From Paraplanobispora siamensis (lineage in GTDB: Bacteria > Actinomycetota > Actinomycetes > Streptosporangiales > Streptosporangiaceae), in the NCBI RefSeq assembly GCF_016863175.1, contig NZ_BOOJ01000002.1, positions 124,001-188,000 on the forward strand: a stretch of DNA of 64,000 nt, written 5' to 3'. The stretch's first letter is position 1. Each line of letters starts with the position of its first letter. Of this stretch, positions 1 to 8,089 are shown one piece after another. The notes below the pieces were generated by a model, which saw only the letters and a program-made list of their open reading frames with translations, made no database searches and had not been told where the DNA came from. A program made the translations under genes and the position numbers.

Positions 1-14
1 GCGCCCGCGACACC

Positions 15-49
15 GGGAAGCCCGGAGCCTTCGAGGCTCCGGGCTTCCC
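15..49 (+). terminator. Perfect 15-bp hairpin terminator
   Basis: A perfect 15-bp stem (GGGAAGCCCGGAGCC at 15-29 and its complement at 35-49) encloses a TTCGA loop. It has no strong T run, as is common for actinomycete terminators. It probably ends a gene lying upstream of the window. The orientation of that gene is not visible. Confidence 0.75.
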
Positions 50-51
50 GC

Positions 52-314
52 GTCGTACGGCGGCGCGGCGGGTTTTCGTGTCGTACGGCTGCGCGGGGGC
101 CTTTCGCGTCGTACGGCCGCTCGTACGGCCGTGCGGGACCGCGGCCGGGACGCGGAGGCGCTCCCGGCGCCCCGCGCGCGAAGGTCGGGAAGTCCTCCGG
201 CCGGTGTGCCGCTTCGTCAAAGCAAACCGCCCGACCGGCCCTGGTTGGTCAAGAACTGGCATGGAGACCTTCCAGTAGTTACAGAGCGTCATTGGTGATG
301 GGCTGTGCGTCGCC
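52..314. repeat. Imperfect 28-bp tandem repeats, then a gene-free stretch
   Basis: GTCGTACGG recurs at 52, 80 and 108, which gives about three imperfect 28-bp units rich in the CGTACGG word common in these genomes. The rest of the stretch up to the first gene has no credible reading frame and should hold the promoter of the CDP-alcohol phosphatidyltransferase gene. I see no clear -35/-10 pair. Confidence 0.5.
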
Positions 315-1217
315 ATGCTGGCATGCATGAGGGCCTACTCGTTGGACGACGTTCACGCCACACGTAAGCGCAGAGACTCCTGGTGGACGGTTTTCCTCGT
401 CGACCCGGTGGCCTGCAGGCTCACTTTGTACGTCGCCAACCACACGGCCGTCACGCCGAACGGGCTCACCCGGTTCTCCCTCGTGCTCGGCATGGGATCG
501 GCGATCTGGTTCGCGGCGGGACAGCTCGTGGCGGGGGCCGCGCTGTTCTACCTGAGCTTCATGGTCGACTGCATGGACGGGAAGATCGCCCGCCTCAAGG
601 GGACCGGGACGGCCTTCGGCCTGTGGCTCGACTACGTGGGCGACCGGGTCCGGGTGGTCCTGTGCGCGGGCGGCCTGGCGTTCGGCCAGTACGCCGCGAC
701 CGGGGACCTGGTCTACATCCTGCTCGGCGCGGGCGTCGCGGTGCTCGACCTGTTCCGCTATGTGAACGCGCCGCAGATGAAACGGGTGCGCGAGGTGGTC
801 AGAGAGAGCCGGCCGGCGCACCACGCCGGTCCGATGGAGACCACCCCCGTCGCGACGGAGGAGATCTCCGTCAGCCCGGCCGACATCTCCTCGGTGCTGA
901 TCGCGGCCGACTCGCTGATCGCGGCCTCCTCGTCCCGGCCCCGTGCCGTGCTGGCGATCATGGGGGCCCATCGCAGGCTCGGCCGGTTCCTGGCCCGGTA
1001 CAGGGTGCGCAGCCACCTGATGAGCGGCATCGAGTTCCACGCCGCGGTGTTCGTGGTCGCCCCGCTGCTGGGGGCCTGGGCGCTGCTGCCCGTCTCGACC
1101 GCGGCGGGCGTGCTGCTCCTGCTGAACGAAGTCTTCCTGATCTACCGACTGTGGCTGTTCGCCCGCACGGCGCCCTCCGCGCCGATCGCGCAGGACGCCC
1201 AGCGCATACCTGTCTGA
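315..1217 (+). CDS. CDP-alcohol phosphatidyltransferase family membrane protein
   Basis: A 300-residue integral membrane enzyme expected to transfer a phospho-alcohol from a CDP-alcohol, or a sugar phosphate, to a hydroxyl acceptor. The complete family signature is present: D85, D88-G89, A92-R93, G102, D106 and D110 in the spacing DxxDGxxARx8GxxxDxxxD, so the Mg-binding catalytic site looks intact. Hydrophobic segments lie before and after the motif and again near the C-terminus. The acceptor cannot be told from sequence. The sulfotransferases just downstream and the TagF-like gene nearby suggest a surface glycolipid or glycopolymer rather than a housekeeping phospholipid. The start is uncertain: ATG at 315 gives the longest frame, ATG at 327 is an alternative, and neither has a strong ribosome binding site. 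Confidence 0.85.
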   Translation: MLACMRAYSLDDVHATRKRRDSWWTVFLVDPVACRLTLYVANHTAVTPNGLTRFSLVLGMGSAIWFAAGQLVAGAALFYLSFMVDCMDGKIARLKGTGTAFGLWLDYVGDRVRVVLCAGGLAFGQYAATGDLVYILLGAGVAVLDLFRYVNAPQMKRVREVVRESRPAHHAGPMETTPVATEEISVSPADISSVLIAADSLIAASSSRPRAVLAIMGAHRRLGRFLARYRVRSHLMSGIEFHAAVFVVAPLLGAWALLPVSTAAGVLLLLNEVFLIYRLWLFARTAPSAPIAQDAQRIPV

Positions 1218-1243
1218 CCGACTCTCCACGGGGGTTCGTTGTG

Positions 1244-2254
1244 ATGCAGTCCGACCGTCCGATCTTCGTCATCGGCTGCCCGCGTTCCGGCACCACGATG
1301 CTGCAGCTCATGCTGCACTCGCACCCGCGCATCGGGGTGCCGCCGGAGACGCGGTTCGTGATACCCGGCTACTACCGCCGGTTCGTCTTCGGCGATCTGC
1401 GGGAGGAGGTCAACCGGCGGCGTCTCGGTCAGTGGATCGTCACCGACAAGGACACCAAGTTCAAGGAGCTGAAGATCGACGGCGACCGGTTCGTCGAGGA
1501 CGTCGTCGCCGGTCCGCCCACGCTGGGCTCCGCCATCGGCATCGCCTTCCGGTCCCACGCCGAGCGGTTCGGCAAGGCCCGCTGGGGCGACAAGCGGCCG
1601 AGCTACTACCACTACGTGGACGTGCTCCTGCGCCTGTTCCCCGACGCCCAGTTCATCCACCTGATCAGGGACGGCCGGGACGCGGTCTCCTCGCTCAAGG
1701 AGATGCCCTGGTACACCAAGGACGTCTTCCACGCGGTGAACAACTGGGCCGAGGCCATCGACTTCGGCCGCCGGCACGCCAAGAACCTGCCCGCCGACAG
1801 CTACTACGAGCTGCGCTACGAGGACCTGACGGCCGACCCCGAGACCGAGCTGGCCAAGCTGTGCGGCTTCCTCGGCGAGGAGTACGACCCGGCGATGAGC
1901 GAGCCGTGCCACGTGGCCCGGGTGGCGATCCCGCAGAACCGGTCCTGGCACCTGAACACGCACGGCGAGGTGACCACCTCCCGGTCCGGCTCGTGGAAGT
2001 CGAGGCTGGAGCCGTGGGAGGTCTCCCTCTGCGAGACGGTGCTGGGCGAGCGGCTGACCGCCAACGGCTACGAGCTGAGCGACGCGCCCAAGGCGGACAA
2101 GGCCCACGTCGCCGAGGTGTCCAAGGTCGCGGCCAAGCGGCGCGCGGCCCGCCGGCGCAAGGACCTGCGTGACCGCATCAACCGGTTCCGCGAGCCGGGG
2201 CCGGTGGCCGCGCAGCTCACCACCCGGCAGCTGGGCGAGCTGGCGAAGGTCTGA
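1244..2254 (+). CDS. Sulfotransferase family protein (first of a tandem pair)
   Basis: A 336-residue cytosolic sulfotransferase of the Sulfotransfer_1/3 group, predicted to move sulfate from PAPS to a hydroxyl. The 5'-phosphosulfate loop CPRSGTT is at residues 12-18, and the 3'-phosphate-binding segment follows in the middle (HLIRDGRDAVSSL). It starts 26 bp after the phosphatidyltransferase gene, and 2 bp separate its stop from the next gene, so the three form one operon. GTG at 1241 directly before the ATG is an alternative start. It is closely similar along its whole length to the next protein, including the blocks RWGDKRPSY, LRLFPDAQF, KEMPWY and ELRYEDLTADPET, which shows a tandem duplication. 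Substrate unknown: a glycolipid, glycan or polysaccharide is likely from context. Confidence 0.88.
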   Translation: MQSDRPIFVIGCPRSGTTMLQLMLHSHPRIGVPPETRFVIPGYYRRFVFGDLREEVNRRRLGQWIVTDKDTKFKELKIDGDRFVEDVVAGPPTLGSAIGIAFRSHAERFGKARWGDKRPSYYHYVDVLLRLFPDAQFIHLIRDGRDAVSSLKEMPWYTKDVFHAVNNWAEAIDFGRRHAKNLPADSYYELRYEDLTADPETELAKLCGFLGEEYDPAMSEPCHVARVAIPQNRSWHLNTHGEVTTSRSGSWKSRLEPWEVSLCETVLGERLTANGYELSDAPKADKAHVAEVSKVAAKRRAARRRKDLRDRINRFREPGPVAAQLTTRQLGELAKV

Positions 2255-2256
2255 CC

Positions 2257-3300
2257 ATGGCATCCGACCGTCCCGTCTTCATTCTGGGCTGCCCCCGTTC
2301 CGGTACGACGCTGCTGCAGCTCATGACGCACGCCCACCCCCGCATGGCCATCCCGCCGGAGACCCGGTTCATGGTGGCCGCCTACCAGCGGCGGCTGCAG
2401 TTCGGCGACCTCGACGCCCCGGCCCACCGCCGCGAGCTGGCCGAGTGGATCGTCGGGCGCAAGCAGTCCCGCTTCTACGAGCTGAGGCTGGACGCGGCCA
2501 AGGTGACCGAGGAGATCGTCGAGGGACCCCCGACGCTCGGCTCGGCGCTGGGGATCGTGCTGCGCGCCTACGCGGCCAGGTTCCGCAAGGTCCGCTGGGG
2601 CGACAAGCGGCCCTCGTACTTCCAGCACGTCGACGTCCTGCTGCGGCTCTTCCCCGACGCCCAGTTCGTCCACCTGATCAGGGACGGCCGCGACTGCGTG
2701 GCCTCGCTGAAGGAGATGCCCTGGTACGACGGGAGCGTGCACAGCGCCGTCTCGGTGTGGGCCGAGGCGATCGACTTCGCCCGCAACGGCGCGGCCAAGC
2801 TGCCCGCGGGCAGCTACCACGAGCTGCGTTACGAGGACCTGACCGCCGACCCCGAGACCTCCCTGCGCGGGCTGTGCGACTTCCTCGACGAGGACTTCGA
2901 CCCGGCGATGTGCGAGCCGGGCAAGGTGGCGCGCCTGGCCGTACCCGCCCGCAAGACCTGGCACGACCGCACCCGGGGCGAGATCACCACCTCGCGGGCG
3001 GGCTCCTGGAAGGACCGGCTGACCCGGCGGGAGGTCTCGCTGTGCGAGACCGTGCTCGGCGAGCGGCTGCAGGCCTACGGCTACGAGCTCAGCGACGCCC
3101 CGAAGGCCGAGACCTCCCAGGTCCTCGCCTACGAGCACACCGCGGCCCGGCGCAAGCTGGCCCGGGTCAAGCGGGTGACGCTCGACCGGCTCGTACGGCT
3201 GCGCGAGCCGAACCCGCTGGCGGCCAGGCTCACCGACGGCCAGATCGTCCTGGCCGGGGTTCCCCAGCCCCGCCACGAGCCGCCGGTCCCGGTCGCCTGA
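2257..3300 (+). CDS. Sulfotransferase family protein (second of a tandem pair)
   Basis: A 347-residue PAPS-dependent sulfotransferase paralogous to the gene before it, with the same CPRSGTT loop at residues 12-18 and a matching HLIRDGRDC segment. It differs mainly in the first third, around the substrate-contacting residues, and in a longer basic, proline-rich C-terminal tail. That would fit two sulfation positions or acceptors on one product. It is the last gene of the three-gene operon. Downstream lies a repeat-filled convergent junction with a glycosyltransferase gene on the other strand. The ATG follows the previous stop by two bases, so translational coupling is likely. Confidence 0.88.
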   Translation: MASDRPVFILGCPRSGTTLLQLMTHAHPRMAIPPETRFMVAAYQRRLQFGDLDAPAHRRELAEWIVGRKQSRFYELRLDAAKVTEEIVEGPPTLGSALGIVLRAYAARFRKVRWGDKRPSYFQHVDVLLRLFPDAQFVHLIRDGRDCVASLKEMPWYDGSVHSAVSVWAEAIDFARNGAAKLPAGSYHELRYEDLTADPETSLRGLCDFLDEDFDPAMCEPGKVARLAVPARKTWHDRTRGEITTSRAGSWKDRLTRREVSLCETVLGERLQAYGYELSDAPKAETSQVLAYEHTAARRKLARVKRVTLDRLVRLREPNPLAARLTDGQIVLAGVPQPRHEPPVPVA

Positions 3301-4075
3301 CCTGCTCGGCCGGGTGGGTGAGTCCTGGGGTTGAGGGCTTGCGCGGCGGGCCCGGTGTTGCCTACCCGCGGGGCGCATCCCCAATGAGCCGGGTGTCGTG
3401 CCCACCGGGGCTGCGCCGTACGGCGGCCGAGTCTGCCCCAGGGCGCCGGGTCCACGGTCTTTCTGAAGGCGCCCGCCGTGGTGGGGGCTGTGGATGTCGC
3501 CCGCCCCGTCCCGCTGGAGGAGTGAGTCCTGGAGCTGAAGGGCGGGTACGGCGGCGCGTGGCGGGCCCGGTGTTGCCCACCCGTGGGGCGCGTCCCCGGC
3601 GGGCCGGGTGTTGCCCACCCGGGCTGCGCCGCAGGCAGCCGGGTCTGTGCCCGGGCAGTGGGGGCGGGCGCATGGTGCACCAGAAGGCAGCCGCCGCAGG
3701 GACAGCCCGGCCGATTCCTCCGGCATTCGACCCGGAACCGTCGTAATCGGTGAGCGGGCGATGGACCGGCCGGTAGCGGTGTGCCCTGGTCACTGCTTCC
3801 TGCCTTCGGGGTGATCACCCGGCGATCCTCAATCGCCTTTCGTCGCAGGCGTCCGGCTGTCCGTCTGTCCGTCTGTCCTGGTGTCGTGAGTTTTCTGGTG
3901 TCCTGGGCGGGGTCGGCTGCCATGCGGCGCAGCCCGGGTGGGCGACACCCGCCCCACCACGGACGTGCCTCACGGGTGGGCGACACCCGCCCCACCACGG
4001 ACGGGCCCGCCACCCGGTACGCGCCGCCGTATCCACCCCACTCCGGACACGCCTCACAAGCGGGCTGCGGGCGAC
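3301..4075. repeat. Gene-free convergent junction filled with dispersed repeats
   Basis: No credible gene lies here. A block of about 130 bp beginning GTGAGTCCTGG near 3318 recurs near 3523, a period of about 204 bp. Both copies contain CCCGGTGTTGCC-type and GGGCTGCGCCG-type words. From about 3918 the same family appears inverted, beginning GCGGCGCAGCCCGGGTGGGC, followed by a 38-bp unit at 3946-3983 containing CCACCACGGACGTGCCTCAC and a partial second unit from 3984. The same words, in the same inverted layout, fill the convergent junction at 59098-59832. The segment separates two genes that converge, so it may also act as a bidirectional terminator. Confidence 0.75.
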
Positions 4076-5170
4076 TCAGCGGACGACGTGCCCGAACAGG
4101 GCCTCCCAGCGGTCCAGGACCCGTTCCAGCCGGAAGTCCCCGGCGTGCGCGCGGGCGGCGGTGCCGAGCCGTCGCCGTTCGGCGGTGGAGGCCATCAGCC
4201 CGCCCAGCGCCGTCGCGAACGCCTCCACGTCGGCCGGGGGCACCAGCAGCCCGGTCCTGCCGTCCACGATCAGCGAGCGCACCCCGCCCGAGACGTCGAA
4301 CGCGACGGCGGGCACGCCGTGGGCGGCGGCCTCGGCCACCACCAGCGGCAGCCCCTCGTGCTCGCTGGACAGGGCCAGGACCGATCCGGCGAGGTACTCG
4401 GCGCTCATCTCGGCCGCGGGCACCGCACCCCGGAACACCACCTGCTCGCCCACCCCGCACGCCAGCGCGTGGGCGCGCAGCCGTTCCCGTTCCTCCCCGT
4501 CGCCGATCAGGTGCAGTTCCCAGTCCTCGGCCACGTCCTGGCGGGCCAGGGCGAAGGCGGAGATCAGCCGGTCGAAGCGCTTGACGCCCTCCAGCCTGCC
4601 GACCCCGATGACCCGGCTGCCGGCCGGGTCGGCGGTCCGCGCCGGCCAGACGGGCAGCGGGTTCGGGATCGACCAGGTGTTGGGCAGCCTGGCGTGCTCG
4701 GAGAACAGCCACGCGTCGTCGTCGCTGACGAACACCGCCTTCTCCAGGCCGCCGTAGTGCCGGCGGACCGACCCCAGGTGCCAGGAGCCGCGGGCGTGCC
4801 GGTAGGAGCCGTGGTACTGGCCGATCGGCAGCAGGTGCCCGGGCAGCAGCCGCTTGAGCCGGGTCACCGCCCCGGGCGAGGTCATCACCGCGAACCCCGG
4901 CTCCAGGCGGCCGAAGAGCGCCGTCAGCCGCCGCCGCTCACGCCACAGGTCCAGCCGGGAGACCCCGCCCCGCCCCATGGGCGTGCGGTGGATCACGTGG
5001 TGGGCGTAGTCCGGCCGCTCCACGTAGCGGAAGGGCCGATCCGCCCGGTGCAGCCCGACCACGTGCACCTCGTGCCCCCGCTCGGCCAGCCCCTGCGCCA
5101 CGGTGTGGGTGACCCGCTGGATGCCGCCCAGAGTGTCGGCGTCCATGCAGGCGAACACGACCGTGCTCAT
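4076..5170 (-). CDS. Glycosyltransferase family 4 protein
   Basis: A 364-residue GT-B glycosyltransferase. The N-terminal acceptor half starts with a Rossmann strand and a glycine loop (TLGGIQRV). The C-terminal donor half holds VIGVGRLEGVKRFDRLI and the nucleotide-sugar signature EHEGLPLVVAEAAAHG, which is the EX7E pattern of GT4 enzymes. It probably acts at the cytosolic membrane face in assembly of a surface glycan. It follows the GT2/TagF-like gene. The region around its start codon is tandemly triplicated (5141-5256); the copy at 5168-5170 is the only one that opens the long frame. The two upstream copies make mini-ORFs whose stops overlap the next start as ATGA, so translation is likely coupled to the upstream gene. 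Confidence 0.87.
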   Translation of the reverse strand: MSTVVFACMDADTLGGIQRVTHTVAQGLAERGHEVHVVGLHRADRPFRYVERPDYAHHVIHRTPMGRGGVSRLDLWRERRRLTALFGRLEPGFAVMTSPGAVTRLKRLLPGHLLPIGQYHGSYRHARGSWHLGSVRRHYGGLEKAVFVSDDDAWLFSEHARLPNTWSIPNPLPVWPARTADPAGSRVIGVGRLEGVKRFDRLISAFALARQDVAEDWELHLIGDGEERERLRAHALACGVGEQVVFRGAVPAAEMSAEYLAGSVLALSSEHEGLPLVVAEAAAHGVPAVAFDVSGGVRSLIVDGRTGLLVPPADVEAFATALGGLMASTAERRRLGTAARAHAGDFRLERVLDRWEALFGHVVR

Positions 5171-5256
5171 CGCGACCCCCCGTCCATGCAGGCGAACACG
5201 ACCGTGCTCATCGCGACCCCCCGTCCATGCGGCCGAACACGACCGTGCTCATCGCA
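5141..5256 (-). repeat. Three tandem copies of a 41-bp unit carrying a start codon
   Basis: Units lie at 5141-5181, 5182-5222 and 5223-5256 (partial). Each contains, on the minus strand, a GGGGGG-type ribosome binding stretch and an ATGAGCACGGTCGTGTTC start region. The period is 41 bp, so the frame shifts with each copy. The ATG at 5250-5252 overlaps the TGA of the upstream TagF-like gene and opens a 14-codon frame. That frame ends with a TGA overlapping the ATG at 5209-5211. The second 14-codon frame ends overlapping the ATG at 5168-5170 of the GT4 gene. Confidence 0.93.
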
Positions 5257-8032
5257 GCCATCCGAACACCGCGGGCCGGGCCGGGCGCCGTACGGGCGGT
5301 GTCGGGCCGTACGGCGGGGCGGACGGCAGGGCGGCGGGGCCGAAGAACGCGTCCACCACCATGGCGCCGGCGTGCCCGCGCTCGTCGGCGCACCACATCT
5401 CGCGGAACGCGGTGTACTTGTCGGCGAAGGAGGACGACAGCTCCTCCAGGTCGAGCAGCGCGTAGACCAGCTCCTGGGTGGTGGTCAGGCACGGTCCCGG
5501 GGCGATGGCGGGCAGGTCGTGGTAGACGCCCCGCTCCAGGTGCCGGTACTCGTCCCAGTCGTCGATCAGGAACAGCATCGGCCGGCCGGTGACGGCGTAG
5601 TCGCACATCACGGAGGAGTAGTCGGTCAGCAGCGCGTCCGAGGCGAGCATCAGATCGTTGATCTCCGGATACGACCCGGCCTGGCGCACGAAGTGGCGCA
5701 GCCGTTCGGGCACCCGGTAGCGCTCGACCGGGTGCGGGCGCAGGACGACCACCCACTCCCCGGCCAGGGCCTCGGCCATCAGGTCCAGGTCGGCCCTGAC
5801 CGACTGGCCGGAGAACTTGGCCTGGTCCCGGTAGGTCGGCGCGTAGAGCAGCACCCTGCGGTCCGGCGGGATCTCCAGGCGGTCCCGTACCCGCTCCACC
5901 GCGGCCGGGTCGCCGTGGACGAGCACGTCGCACCGGGGCGAGCCGAACCTGAGCACCGGGCCCGCGTACTCGTTCGACGGGACGAAGATCCGCTCGAACT
6001 CGGCGCTCGGCGCGACCAGCGCGTCCCAGCGCGCGACGGCGGCCCGCCACTGCGCGCGCGGTCCGGGGAAGTCGGCGCGCAGGTCGGGCGAGTTGAAGCC
6101 GATCGACTTGATGCCCTGGCCGTGCCACGTCTGCAGGTAGCGCGTCCCGGGCGGCTTGGGATAGTCCAGCGGCAGTCCGTGGCTGTCCACCCAGTAGCCC
6201 GCCCTGGCCATCGTCCAGATGTAGCGCCAGCTCATCCGGCGCACGAGCGTGGCGTCGGCGGGGAAGTTCCTGCGCTGCCTGGCCACCGACCAGACCGCGC
6301 GGATCGGCGTCCCGCGCCTGCGGAGCTCCTCGTAGACGTACCGCGGGCTGCCGGTGTAGCCGGCGCCGACGTCGGACTCGAACAGGGCCAGGTCCATGCG
6401 CCGGGGCACGACCCTGATCAGCCCCTTGTAGACGCGCAGCTTCAGGGCCGGGGTGCTCAGCCTGCGGACGAGCCGGGTCCTGGCCCGCAGCAGCCTGGGC
6501 ACCTGGCGGAGCAGGCCCTCCCGCCGCCAGGACATGCGCAGGACCGCGGCCGGCCCGTCGGCCCTGATCGTGACCGTGTGCAGGGGGACGGCGGCGGTGA
6601 GCGGCTCGGCCGCCGGGTCCACCAGCAGCGGGTCGGAGGTGGTCCGCCCGCCGGGACGGACGATCACGATCTTCGGGTCGCGGTGGCCGCCGGAACCCAG
6701 ACGGCCCCGCCGCAGCCCGGCCAGGTCGACGCTCACCCGGCTCAGGAGGCCGCCGTCGGGCTGCTCGCGCGGCTTCAGCGGCACCCGGTCGGGCCCGATC
6801 TGCAGGAACGCCTTCCAGCCGGGTACGGCCGGCAGGACCCCGAACGGGTCGTAGGTCCGGATCGACAGGGTGAGCCGGGCCCCCTCGCAGGCGACCTCGG
6901 CCTCGTGGCGGAGCCGGGCCGCGCTGAAGGGCAGCTCCGCCATCCGCAGGGAGGTGATCTCCATCCTGGGGTCGGGCTCGGTGCCCCAGTACGTCCGGCC
7001 CTCCCGCCGTACGGCGTGGCGCGGCGCGGCCTTGGGCCCGTTGAGGGACCGGGCGGCGACGATCAGATCCTCGACGCGGCCGTCGAGGATCAGGTGGCAG
7101 CAGATCCGCGCGACCGGCTCCAGGCGGTCGATCATCGCGGGGTCGATCTCCGCCAGGTACGGCCCGACCTCGGCGGCGAACTCCTCGGCCCAGGCCCGGT
7201 CCCGCGCGGGCAGCGGGTTGAGGTAGACCCGCAGGTCCTGGCGGAGGAAGCGGTACTGGCGCTCGGGCACCAGCTCGCCGCGCCCGCGCCGCCGCAGGGC
7301 CTCGTCGCTGAGCCTGGCCGCCCTGACCCGCTGGCGGAGGTTGTCCATCTCGGTGAAACGCTGCGAGATCGACGTGCGGAACTCGTCGGTGGCGCGGGCC
7401 CGGTGCCAGAGGTAGACGGTCCACGGCACCACCGCGAACCGGCGGGCGACGCAGTACAGCTCGGCGGTGAACAGGTGGTCCTCGAAGTGCAGGTCCTCCC
7501 GGAACGGGATCCGGCGCAGCAGATCGGTCCGGTAGAGCTTGTTGGTGGCGAAGGAGTCCAGGAACATCTCCGGTTCCTCGGCGATCCCCTCGACCGTCCT
7601 GCGGCGGGTGAACAGGGACGGGTAGTACCGCTTGGTCTTGCGCGTGGTCTCGTAGAACCGGGAGATCTGCGCGGTGACGAAGTCGGCGCCGGTGCGCTCG
7701 ATCTCCACGAGCAGGCTCTTGCAGGCGTGCCGGGCGAGCCGGTCGTCGCTGTCGAGGAACATCGCGTACGGCGCGCGGGCGGCGGCCACCCCGTCGTTGC
7801 GCGGCGCCCCGCAGCCGCCGCTGTTGTCCGCTCTGCGCAGATAGCGCACGCGGGGGTCCTCCCGCTGCAGGGCGAGCACGACCTGCTCGGTGTCGTCGGT
7901 GCTCGCGTCGTCCACGACGATCACTTCGACGTTGCGCAACGACTGGTCCAGCACCGACCGCACGGCCCGGGGGACTCGCGCGGCGTCGTTGTAGGTGATG
8001 ACGATCACGCTGCAGTCGGGTGCATTGATCAC
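5249..8032 (-). CDS. GT2 glycosyltransferase fused to CDP-glycerol glycerophosphotransferase
   Basis: A 927-residue two-domain enzyme. Residues 7 to about 220 are a GT-A family 2 transferase (VIVVDDASTDDT near residue 41 and the metal-binding LDSDD near 94-97). After a middle region without recognised motifs, the C-terminal third matches the TagB/TagF glycerophosphotransferase family, with APTYRDQ, RPHPVERYR near residue 762 and LLTDYSSVMCDYA near 800. This fusion is known in teichoic acid and related glycerol-phosphate polymer synthesis. It probably acts peripherally at the inner membrane face, adding a sugar and then polyol phosphate. GTG start at 8032. A TTGACA promoter sits just upstream with a very short leader. 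The stop overlaps the first repeated ATG before the GT4 gene. Confidence 0.87.
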   Translation of the reverse strand: MINAPDCSVIVITYNDAARVPRAVRSVLDQSLRNVEVIVVDDASTDDTEQVVLALQREDPRVRYLRRADNSGGCGAPRNDGVAAARAPYAMFLDSDDRLARHACKSLLVEIERTGADFVTAQISRFYETTRKTKRYYPSLFTRRRTVEGIAEEPEMFLDSFATNKLYRTDLLRRIPFREDLHFEDHLFTAELYCVARRFAVVPWTVYLWHRARATDEFRTSISQRFTEMDNLRQRVRAARLSDEALRRRGRGELVPERQYRFLRQDLRVYLNPLPARDRAWAEEFAAEVGPYLAEIDPAMIDRLEPVARICCHLILDGRVEDLIVAARSLNGPKAAPRHAVRREGRTYWGTEPDPRMEITSLRMAELPFSAARLRHEAEVACEGARLTLSIRTYDPFGVLPAVPGWKAFLQIGPDRVPLKPREQPDGGLLSRVSVDLAGLRRGRLGSGGHRDPKIVIVRPGGRTTSDPLLVDPAAEPLTAAVPLHTVTIRADGPAAVLRMSWRREGLLRQVPRLLRARTRLVRRLSTPALKLRVYKGLIRVVPRRMDLALFESDVGAGYTGSPRYVYEELRRRGTPIRAVWSVARQRRNFPADATLVRRMSWRYIWTMARAGYWVDSHGLPLDYPKPPGTRYLQTWHGQGIKSIGFNSPDLRADFPGPRAQWRAAVARWDALVAPSAEFERIFVPSNEYAGPVLRFGSPRCDVLVHGDPAAVERVRDRLEIPPDRRVLLYAPTYRDQAKFSGQSVRADLDLMAEALAGEWVVVLRPHPVERYRVPERLRHFVRQAGSYPEINDLMLASDALLTDYSSVMCDYAVTGRPMLFLIDDWDEYRHLERGVYHDLPAIAPGPCLTTTQELVYALLDLEELSSSFADKYTAFREMWCADERGHAGAMVVDAFFGPAALPSAPPYGPTPPVRRPARPAVFGWLR

Positions 8033-8049
8033 GGGCTCTGCATGCCCTG

Positions 8050-8078
8050 GATAAATGCAGATTTGTCCGTCTTGTCAA
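8050..8078 (-). promoter_or_regulatory. SigA-like promoter of the GT2/TagF-like gene
   Basis: On the minus strand a perfect TTGACA (8073-8078) is followed after 17 bp by TTTATC (8050-8055). The expected transcript start is only about 10 bases before the GTG at 8032, which suggests a near-leaderless message and explains the missing ribosome binding site. It separates the glycan genes from the ThiF-like gene upstream. Confidence 0.6.
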
Positions 8079-8089
8079 GGGTTTGGGAG

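Noticed and set aside
279-1229. Minus-strand 316-codon frame opposite the CDP-alcohol phosphatidyltransferase gene
   Set aside because: The plus strand has a complete catalytic motif; the minus product is Arg/Gln/His-rich without features, typical of antisense frames in high-GC DNA.
3301-4075. Possible insertion sequence with inverted ends
   Set aside because: No transposase frame or remnants, and no short target duplication at the ends; described as a repeat junction instead.
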